Source: Syntrophomonadaceae bacterium (GTDB lineage Bacteria; Bacillota; Syntrophomonadia; Syntrophomonadales; Syntrophomonadaceae). From it: a DNA stretch of 11,823 nt. Shown one piece after another: positions 6,164 to 11,823 of this stretch (within the stretch, counting starts at the first letter, position 1; each line of letters opens with the position of its first letter). Location of the stretch: positions 1 to 11,823 of the forward strand of contig DUSB01000145.1 in the NCBI GenBank assembly GCA_012840625.1, given 5' to 3'. The notes beneath the pieces are model-generated. The model saw only the letters and a program-made list of their open reading frames with translations, did not search any database and was not told the origin of the DNA. A program made the position numbers and the translations under genes.

Positions 6164-7453
6164 ATGAAGGAAGTTTATGTAGTGGAAGCTGCGCGTACAG
6201 CGGTAGCGCGTGCAGGGAAAAGATCTTGGTTTACAAACGTTCGTGGCGACGAATTAACCACCTTTGTTTTTAGAGAACTGAGGAAGAGACTGGGCCTGGA
6301 AGACAAGGAAAAACAGGAAATCATTGATGATGTTGTATGGGCAGCAACTGCTAATGCATTTATGGAGCAGGGCCTGAACCAGGGACGCATGGCCTGGATT
6401 CTGTCCGGAGGTTCTTATGACGTACCGGGCTGTACTGTAGACCGTTTCTGCGCCTCTGGTATTAACTCCATCGCTTTCGCAACTGCAGCCATGAAGAACG
6501 GCTGGGGTGGCGATGTACAGATTGCCGGTGGAACTCAGCATATGACCCATCTGCCAATGGGAGCCGGAGCTGACATTCATCCTGATTTAGGTAATTTCAT
6601 GGAACTGGGCGCAGTTAATATGGGCTATACTGCTGAAATCGTAGCCCGGCGGTATAATATCACCCGTGAGGAACAGGATCAGTTTGCTTATGAATCTCAT
6701 ATGAAATGTGCCGCCGCGCAGGATGCCAACGGTGGTAAAGGAAAAACCTGGGATGCTATCATACCCGTTAAATGTAAGGTGCCCAAAAAATCCTTTAAAG
6801 AAGATCCCTTAACACCTGAGCCGACCTTCGTTGCCAGCGAACACCTGGCTAAAGAACGGGCCGAAAAAGGCGAAGAAGATGTTGACATGGTTGTTTTCCG
6901 CGATCAGGGTCTACGTCGTGACACTACCGTTGAAAAACTGGCTGGAATGCCTCCTGTTTTCATGCAGGATGACAAAGCCACTGTTACTGCCGGGAACGCC
7001 TCACAGATCAATGACGCCTCTGCTGGCGTGGTCTTAGCAACCGAAGAAGGCGCCAAGAAGCTGGATAGAAAACCGGTTATGAAACTGGCCAGCTGGGCTG
7101 TTATTGGTTGTGAACCCGATGTAATGGGAATTGGGCCTTCTCTGGCTGTTCCCAAGGTCTTAAAGAGAGCTGGAATGACTCAGGATCAGATCGGTCTGTG
7201 GGAAGTTAACGAAGCCTTTGCTTCCCAGTCTGTCTATGTACAGAAAACTCTCAACCTGCCCAAAGATCGCCTGAATGTATGGGGATCTGGAATTTCCATC
7301 GGTCACCCACTGGCATGTACTGGTGCTCGCATGGCCTGTGACATCTTCTATATGTTCCAGGATGATGATTTCTCTGATGTAGAGTACATCATGGAAACTA
7401 TGTGTATCGGCCACGGTCAGGGTGCAGCAGCAATCTGGCAGAGAGTAAAATAA
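6164..7453 (+). CDS. Acetyl-CoA acetyltransferase (thiolase)
   Basis: This cytoplasmic thiolase (429 residues) reversibly condenses two acetyl-CoA to acetoacetyl-CoA, or cleaves 3-ketoacyl-CoA in beta-oxidation. Catalytic residues are visible: the nucleophile Cys96 in DRFCASGINS, Asn349 in VNEAF, His381 in SIGHPL and the second cysteine Cys414 in MCIGHGQG. It is longer than the usual roughly 390 residues, chiefly through a charged insert near 222-262. The motif before His381 reads WGSGISIGHPLACTGAR where most relatives have NGGAIALGHPLGxSGAR. The ATG at 6164 is preceded by AAAGGGGG; the in-frame upstream ATG at 6095 has no ribosome binding site and adds residues unlike thiolases. It is a single-gene unit bounded by a strong terminator. 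Syntrophic butyrate oxidisers carry several such genes, so pathway direction cannot be assigned. Confidence 0.95.
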   Translation: MKEVYVVEAARTAVARAGKRSWFTNVRGDELTTFVFRELRKRLGLEDKEKQEIIDDVVWAATANAFMEQGLNQGRMAWILSGGSYDVPGCTVDRFCASGINSIAFATAAMKNGWGGDVQIAGGTQHMTHLPMGAGADIHPDLGNFMELGAVNMGYTAEIVARRYNITREEQDQFAYESHMKCAAAQDANGGKGKTWDAIIPVKCKVPKKSFKEDPLTPEPTFVASEHLAKERAEKGEEDVDMVVFRDQGLRRDTTVEKLAGMPPVFMQDDKATVTAGNASQINDASAGVVLATEEGAKKLDRKPVMKLASWAVIGCEPDVMGIGPSLAVPKVLKRAGMTQDQIGLWEVNEAFASQSVYVQKTLNLPKDRLNVWGSGISIGHPLACTGARMACDIFYMFQDDDFSDVEYIMETMCIGHGQGAAAIWQRVK

Positions 7454-7475
7454 ACAAAAATAAAACAGACCAGCA

Positions 7476-7525
7476 ATATAGCCGGCTGCAACAGCCGGCT
7501 ATATCCATTTTATTTTCTTTTTATT
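7476..7525 (+). terminator. Strong rho-independent terminator of the thiolase gene
   Basis: ATATAGCCGGCTG (7476-7488) pairs perfectly with CAGCCGGCTATAT (7492-7504) across a CAA loop. A T-rich tract (CCATTTTATTTTCTTTTT) follows. It begins 22 bases after the thiolase stop codon. Confidence 0.95.
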
Positions 7526-7734
7526 TCGACATAACTAGTTTAATTTAAAATAAAATTTTATGCTCCTAAAGCAAATTAAAGCTTCTACTTCTGCACCAGC
7601 ACCAATCCCGGCTTGTATTTCCTGTTTCTAAACCCCGAGCGCAGATCCTTTTGGGCTTTTATCTTTACAGAATGATATTTTCGGGGTATAAAGAGAAGAT
7701 AATAGCAAGTCTACTTTTACTTTGGGGTGACGTT

Positions 7735-8442
7735 ATGCACATTATTAGTATAATTTCCAGTCGACGTGGTGTTGGTCAGACAACCGTAGCCATCAATTTA
7801 GCCGTTGGCCTGCTTCGCAAAGGATACAGGGTTTTATTTTGTAATGTAAACAGTAACCCGGGCGTGTACAATTGGCTTGAGGTTAAGATTGAGCCGTATG
7901 AAGTACAATGGCAAGCAGAAGCCAAAGATCTGCAACGGGATATCTATCCTAGCGCATTGGGCATTGATCTGCTTTATCCAGGAATATCTCCCCGTGTGGA
8001 GCTGTTTCAGAATGAGGCTATATTAAATACGATCTATGAACTGCCTTATGATTATTTTATTATCAATCCCGGCGGAGAAGCAGAGGAACTTCTAATTGCT
8101 GCTCTACTAGCGGATAATGTTATCGCCTGTACCGATCTGCGCAATGAAAATGAACTCCACCGTTTAAGTGTGCTGCAGGAACAACTAAATCAGATCAGTC
8201 AGGGACAAAAAGGCTTGAATCTAATCCTTCCCTGTAAAATAGTAAGCAGCGAATGGGATCATAACACCACCATACTTTTTTCCATCGCTGAATATTTCGG
8301 CTATGAGAAGATTGGAGACTTTCTTCCCTCCTGTGAACGCATTCATAGCCTTCCTGATACAAAACAGCACATATGGCAGTTACAGCAGAGCAATATTAAA
8401 CAGGCCTTTAATCGTTTGGTAGAACGGGTGGAAAAATTTTAA
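7735..8442 (+). CDS. MinD/ParA-fold protein with degenerate ATPase motifs (probable pseudo-ATPase)
   Basis: This 235-residue protein has the MinD/ParA/SIMIBI layout from end to end, but its nucleotide-handling residues are replaced. The P-loop reads SSRRGVGQTT (residues 8-17) instead of KGGxGKTT: both lysines are gone, with Arg10 at the signature position and Gln15 at the P-loop position. The switch region reads FCNVNSNPG where the family has DxDxQ. The Walker B strand reads YFIINPGG where relatives have an Asp. The rest keeps the fold, including AINLAVGLLRKGYRVLF and the helices after it. ATP hydrolysis is unlikely, so it is probably a static binding partner or regulator. The ATG at 7735 has GGGGTGA upstream; a longer frame from 7651 has no homologous sequence. 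The 231 bases before it, after the thiolase terminator, contain no gene I can support. Its 3' end overlaps the MBL-fold gene by 35 bases. Confidence 0.8.
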   Translation: MHIISIISSRRGVGQTTVAINLAVGLLRKGYRVLFCNVNSNPGVYNWLEVKIEPYEVQWQAEAKDLQRDIYPSALGIDLLYPGISPRVELFQNEAILNTIYELPYDYFIINPGGEAEELLIAALLADNVIACTDLRNENELHRLSVLQEQLNQISQGQKGLNLILPCKIVSSEWDHNTTILFSIAEYFGYEKIGDFLPSCERIHSLPDTKQHIWQLQQSNIKQAFNRLVERVEKF

Positions 8443-9346
8443 ACCCGGTTTTGGCTATACGCTGATATAGGATCTGCCCGTTGCTGGCTCTTGATCTAAC
8501 CATACGCTCATCCATTAGAAAGCTGAGAAATGCAGATAGGGTAGACATAATAAGATAATACTGACTGCTATTAAAAGGCAGCTGGAAATGCCGGATGGTT
8601 CGTTCCAGCAGTGTTTCCCGGCTCAGACCTTCCTCAAGCTGTTCTAAGATAAATGCAGTGATTTCCTCCACCAGGCTCTGATTGATCTGGATTTTGCTGG
8701 AGAGATCGCGAAACGGTTCCCCATGTCCGGGAACGATTATTTGAGTGTCTTTTTTTAACTGCAGCAGGGTTTGAAAGCTGGCCAGCATCTGTTCAATGTT
8801 TACCGCATAGACAAAGCCAAATTGCTTTACCATGGTATCGGTCATCAGACTATCACCTATAAAAGCTACCCCATCGGGTGTCAATAAGCCCAGCTGATCC
8901 AGGCTGTGCCCTGGTAGGGCGATGAGGTAAAAACAAACCCCTTCATAATGCCATTCACCTGCACTAACTACCTGGCTTACGCAGCTTTTTTCAGGCATCA
9001 AGTAGCGATTGGCTAAAACAAGGGGGGGATGAGCAGAAAATAAGGTCAGGGGTGCCATAAAGGGATTTTGGATATAGAAAGCCTCCAGGGAAGAGGCATA
9101 TATGGCACAATTGGTCTGTTCCTGCAGGTAAGCATTGCCACCACAATGGTCTGCATGGGCATGGGTGTTCAATATCGCCCGCAGGGCCAGACCTTGTTCT
9201 TGTAGAAGATCAAGATATTCCTGGGCCTTGTTGCCCCCTGCCCCGGAATCAATCAAGAGGCAGCTTTTATCAGGAAAAATATAAAATCCGATATTGGTCT
9301 CATCTTGTATGTAGCCTGTATCTTGTCCCAGCATATAAAGCTGCAT
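8408..9346 (-). CDS. Metallo-beta-lactamase-fold hydrolase with C-terminal helical domain
   Basis: This 312-residue cytoplasmic metallohydrolase is of the glyoxalase II-like MBL group. The zinc ligands are all visible: THAHADH (residues 61-67; H62, H64, D66, H67), H147 in LPGHS, D165 in IGDSL and H208 in VPGHGEP. The last 90 or so residues form a helical, possibly winged-helix-like extension seen in several MBL subfamilies. Substrates in this group range from thioesters to lactones and phosphodiesters, so the reaction cannot be named. A perfect AAAGGAGGT lies 6 bases before the ATG. The lipoate ligase gene ends 18 bases upstream, so the two are probably cotranscribed. The 3' end overlaps the convergent MinD-like gene by 35 bases. 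Confidence 0.9.
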   Translation of the reverse strand: MQLYMLGQDTGYIQDETNIGFYIFPDKSCLLIDSGAGGNKAQEYLDLLQEQGLALRAILNTHAHADHCGGNAYLQEQTNCAIYASSLEAFYIQNPFMAPLTLFSAHPPLVLANRYLMPEKSCVSQVVSAGEWHYEGVCFYLIALPGHSLDQLGLLTPDGVAFIGDSLMTDTMVKQFGFVYAVNIEQMLASFQTLLQLKKDTQIIVPGHGEPFRDLSSKIQINQSLVEEITAFILEQLEEGLSRETLLERTIRHFQLPFNSSQYYLIMSTLSAFLSFLMDERMVRSRASNGQILYQRIAKTGFKIFPPVLPND

Positions 9347-9364
9347 ATACTTACCTCCTTTGGC

Positions 9365-10354
9365 TTATGATAAGATCAGCTCCAGCCAATGATCCACAGT
9401 CAACCCGGGAATAAAGGTGTTAAGATCAACGGTTTGCAAACGCTTTCGTATTTCTTCGTCCATATAAGGACTTCCCTCTATCAGGGCACAAAGCTCCTTA
9501 ATATCCCGATCAGTAAAAAAATCTCCATACACAAAACATTGCTGAATAATTCCATTCTGAATATCCATATGTACTTCCATCTGCCCCCAGGGAAAGGCCC
9601 TTGAACGTATAAGATTACAGGCAGGTGATTGGGCATAATTCCATTCCCAGGTACGATAACGCTTTGCACTTAATTTTTCCACTTGTACTTCATCCTCTGC
9701 CGAGAGAAAGTAGTGTTGACCAGCACCATATTCCTCCAATACATTCTTGATCAGCTCCCGCTGAAAATCTGCCAAAGTCGTACCCACCGGGAGATGTTCA
9801 ATCAGATTGGTAACCCGGCTGCGAACGGAGGCAATCCCTTTCGATTCTAATTTGGCCTGCCCGGGAGTTAATGCCTGAACCATATCCTCCAGGCTGGTGT
9901 TAAAAAGCAGTGTCCCATGATGCAGCAGGCGATCCTGATGGCGATACTGGGCATTGCCAGAAAATTTTTTGCCGTCGATGGTAATATCATTACGACCATT
10001 ATCCTCCGCCTGCACCCCCAGCTTACGGAGGGTCTTTATAACCGGGCGGGTATAACGTGCAAAATCAAATCCCTTGCCTGCAACCCCTTGCAAAATGAAG
10101 GTAAAATTAAGATTACCCAGATCATGATATACAGCCCCACCGCCTGACAAACGACGAACTACGTTGATGCTCTTTTCCTCAACAAAGCTGCGGTTTATTT
10201 CCGCCAGGGTATTCTGATTGCGTCCTACCACGATCGTAGGGCTATTCTGCCACAAAAAAAACAAGGGATGTAAATCAGTTCTTTGAAAAAATAAATACTC
10301 CTCTAAAGCCAGATTATAATAAGGATCCTGACAATCACTGCGTACCAATATCAC
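9365..10354 (-). CDS. lplA: Lipoate-protein ligase A
   Basis: This enzyme attaches lipoate, through lipoyl-AMP, to a specific lysine of carrier domains in glycine-cleavage H protein and 2-oxoacid dehydrogenase E2 subunits. The 329-residue length fits the two-domain LplA form. The catalytic N-terminal domain holds the lipoate/AMP-binding motif RRLSGGGAVYHD (67-78), and GNLNFTF just after it. The DGKKFSGNAQ segment (127-136) follows, with Lys130 aligning with the catalytic lysine of LplA. HHGTLLFN (145-152) completes the core. The C-terminal accessory domain (about 250-329) is present. The start is a GTG with GAGGTGA 6 bases upstream. The neighbouring lpd and glyA genes fit a role in charging the H protein or E2 subunits. 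A scavenging rather than de novo supply of lipoate is implied only if no lipA/lipB exists elsewhere. Confidence 0.95.
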   Translation of the reverse strand: MILVRSDCQDPYYNLALEEYLFFQRTDLHPLFFLWQNSPTIVVGRNQNTLAEINRSFVEEKSINVVRRLSGGGAVYHDLGNLNFTFILQGVAGKGFDFARYTRPVIKTLRKLGVQAEDNGRNDITIDGKKFSGNAQYRHQDRLLHHGTLLFNTSLEDMVQALTPGQAKLESKGIASVRSRVTNLIEHLPVGTTLADFQRELIKNVLEEYGAGQHYFLSAEDEVQVEKLSAKRYRTWEWNYAQSPACNLIRSRAFPWGQMEVHMDIQNGIIQQCFVYGDFFTDRDIKELCALIEGSPYMDEEIRKRLQTVDLNTFIPGLTVDHWLELILS

Positions 10355-10383
10355 ACAGCTTCACCTCTTCTTCTGCTTTTGTT

Positions 10384-10412
10384 TGCTTATGAAATAGTAA
10401 AACCCGTGTCAA
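10384..10412 (-). promoter_or_regulatory. Candidate promoter of the lplA transcript
   Basis: A perfect -35 TTGACA lies at 10412-10407, 17 bases before TAAGCA (10389-10384), a weak -10. The start site would fall near 10377, just before the lplA ribosome binding site. The -35 sits inside the hairpin of the upstream terminator. The weak -10 keeps confidence low. Confidence 0.35.
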
Positions 10413-10426
10413 AAGCGGCACGGGTT
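10393..10426 (-). terminator. Probable intrinsic terminator after glyA
   Basis: On the minus strand AACCCGTG (10426-10419) pairs with CACGGGTT (10408-10401), 8 bp perfect, and the stem can be extended by two pairs. A short TTTTACTATTT follows. It lies about 28 bases after the glyA stop. The broken T-tract suggests partial termination, which would allow some read-through into lplA. Confidence 0.7.
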
Positions 10427-10454
10427 ATCTACCTGTATTTATTATTTCCTCACA

Positions 10455-11672
10455 TTATATCGAGGGATATAGCGGAAAATGTGCACATAAATCCGCTACT
10501 GTTGCACGGATTTCATCTATGTACTGACCCTCTTTGAATAAGGTTTTGTAAAAGAGATCGGCAATGATCTCCATTTGTGCTTCTTTCATTCCACGGGTGG
10601 TTAAAGCCGGTGTCCCTACACGGATTCCAGAGGTAACAAAAGGACTCCTGGTCTCACCGGGGATGGTGTTTTTGTTGACGGTAATGGCGACATCTTCCAA
10701 TAAATTCTGTGCCTTTTTCCCGGTCATTTCCGGAATATTGCTTAGATCAAGCAGCATAAGATGATTATCTGTTCCTCCCGAAACAATCTTAAAACCATGA
10801 TCCTGTAATGCTTTCACCAGAGCAACAGAATTCTTAAGTACCTGTTTTTGATAATCTATAAATTCAGGCTGCAGGGCTTCATAAAAACATACCGCTTTGG
10901 CAGCAATAATATGCTGTAATGGTCCTCCCTGGGTACCAGGAAAAATCGCTTTATCAATGTCTTTGGCATATTTTTCTTTACAGAGAATCAAGCCACCTCT
11001 GGGTCCACGTAATGTCTTATGGGTAGTAGAACTTACAAAATCCGCATATGGAATGGGAGAAGGATGAAGTCCAGCCGCAACCAGACCTGCAATATGCGCC
11101 ATATCCACAAATAAATAGGCATTAACTTCATCAGCAATATCTCTAAACGCCTTAAAATCAATGATTCTTGGATAAGCAGAAGCTCCCGCAATAATCATCC
11201 TGGGTTTGTGCTGCAGTGCCTTGGCACGAACGTCTTCATAATCTATAAATCCTTCTGTATCAACACCATAGGAGACTACATTAAAATAACGTCCGGATAT
11301 ATTAACCGGAGATCCATGCGTAAGATGACCGCCATTGGATAAATCCATACCCAAAATAGTATCACCCGGGGTTAAAGCGGCAAAAAATACCGCCAGATTG
11401 GCATTCGCACCCGAATGAGCTTGCACATTGGCATGATCGGCTCCAAATAATTCTTGGGCACGATCTATGGCCAGTTGTTCCACTTTATCAACCACACCGC
11501 ATCCACCATAATATCTTTTGCCCGGATATCCCTCCGCATATTTATTGGTTAAAACAGATCCCATAGTACGAATAACCTGCTGGCTGGCAAAATTTTCTGA
11601 AGCAATCATTTCCAGTCCCTGGGATTGCCGTTGATACTCCTCCTGAATAAGCTGTTCGATAAGCGTATCCAT
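10455..11672 (-). CDS. glyA: Serine hydroxymethyltransferase
   Basis: This cytoplasmic PLP enzyme interconverts serine and glycine with tetrahydrofolate and 5,10-methylene-THF, the link between one-carbon and amino acid metabolism. At 405 residues it has the usual length. Motifs include GLEMIASENF (19-28), the KYAEGYPGKRYYGG segment (44-57), VDMAHIAGL (189-197) and the PLP-binding lysine K219 in SSTTHKTLRGPRGG (214-227). I chose the ATG at 11672: AAGGAG lies 7 bases upstream and the protein starts in register with family members. A TTG-initiated frame from 11693 would contain that ribosome binding site inside its coding sequence. The lpd gene ends 29 bases upstream, so the two are probably one transcript. 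A neighbouring lipoyl-dependent system is consistent with glycine cleavage or its reductive reversal. Confidence 0.97.
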   Translation of the reverse strand: MDTLIEQLIQEEYQRQSQGLEMIASENFASQQVIRTMGSVLTNKYAEGYPGKRYYGGCGVVDKVEQLAIDRAQELFGADHANVQAHSGANANLAVFFAALTPGDTILGMDLSNGGHLTHGSPVNISGRYFNVVSYGVDTEGFIDYEDVRAKALQHKPRMIIAGASAYPRIIDFKAFRDIADEVNAYLFVDMAHIAGLVAAGLHPSPIPYADFVSSTTHKTLRGPRGGLILCKEKYAKDIDKAIFPGTQGGPLQHIIAAKAVCFYEALQPEFIDYQKQVLKNSVALVKALQDHGFKIVSGGTDNHLMLLDLSNIPEMTGKKAQNLLEDVAITVNKNTIPGETRSPFVTSGIRVGTPALTTRGMKEAQMEIIADLFYKTLFKEGQYIDEIRATVADLCAHFPLYPSI

Positions 11673-11701
11673 CTTCTCACTCCTTCTGGTCAAAGAATAA
11701 A

Positions 11702-11823
11702 TTATTTTTTTGAGCGGCCAGGTATCAAATGTATAGCCTGACCACGAACATCCATGATTGCTTCCTGCAGGGCTTCACCCAGAGTCGGGTGAGGATGGAT
11801 TGTTTGTAGAGCCTGTTCTATAC
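11702..11823 (-). CDS. lpdA: Dihydrolipoyl dehydrogenase (E3), C-terminal end only
   Basis: The last 39 residues of a flavoprotein disulphide reductase are in the window and end at a TAA; the 5' part lies beyond the right edge. The signature TIHPHPTLGEAL is visible. Its second His and the Glu five residues on match the catalytic His-Glu pair of E3, which acts at the dimer interface. This subunit reoxidises dihydrolipoyl groups of the glycine cleavage or 2-oxoacid dehydrogenase complexes and passes electrons to NAD. A lone 39-residue tail cannot tell E3 from close mercuric/glutathione reductase relatives with full certainty, but the HPHPT motif and the glyA/lplA neighbours favour E3. Confidence 0.85.
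   Translation of the reverse strand, partial: IEQALQTIHPHPTLGEALQEAIMDVRGQAIHLIPGRSKK

Noticed and set aside
7570..7690. Minus-strand open frame reading KDLRSGFRNRKYKPGLVLVQK and a stop
   Set aside because: It has no start codon and no ribosome binding site before an upstream in-frame stop, so it was not called; it may be chance or the end of a lost gene.

Overview
The window looks like a stretch of chromosome from a low-to-mid GC anaerobic Firmicute, most like the Syntrophomonas/Desulfotomaculum-type Clostridia. The reasons are strong AGGAGG-type ribosome binding sites, a ydaO-type (c-di-AMP) riboswitch, a VanW/G5-type envelope protein, PRC-barrel proteins, and a stand-alone acetyl-CoA acetyltransferase of the kind used in butyrate/acyl-CoA metabolism. 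The genus is an inference from gene content; no rRNA or other marker is present.

Layout. Positions 1-2232 (minus strand) hold a glycine betaine/proline-type osmolyte ABC transporter: a candidate promoter, a c-di-AMP riboswitch, a long leader, the ATPase with two CBS domains, and the start of the permease, which runs off the left edge. Positions 2425-5852 (minus) hold a probable four-gene envelope operon. In transcription order it encodes a three-helix membrane protein with an acidic repeat and a TPR-like tail, a double PRC-barrel protein, a membrane-anchored protein with YoaR-like, degenerate VanW and G5 domains, and a 35-residue single-helix membrane peptide. A clear intrinsic terminator follows. 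Positions 6164-7525 (plus) hold a monocistronic thiolase with a 13-bp-stem terminator. Positions 7735-8442 (plus) hold a MinD/ParA-fold protein in which every ATPase signature is substituted. Positions 8408-11823 (minus) hold the 3' end of dihydrolipoyl dehydrogenase, serine hydroxymethyltransferase (glyA), a terminator, lipoate-protein ligase, and a metallo-beta-lactamase-fold hydrolase whose 3' end overlaps the MinD-like gene.

How the genes fit together. The osmolyte transporter is likely controlled by c-di-AMP at the RNA level and perhaps also through its CBS domains. The lpd-glyA-lplA group fits glycine/serine one-carbon metabolism: a lipoylated glycine-cleavage or 2-oxoacid complex, its E3 subunit, the enzyme that joins glycine and serine, and the enzyme that attaches lipoate. 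The most unusual items are the pseudo-ATPase MinD homologue, the two-level c-di-AMP control of osmolyte uptake, and the envelope operon ending in a micropeptide. I saw no CRISPR array, tRNA, rRNA or insertion sequence.
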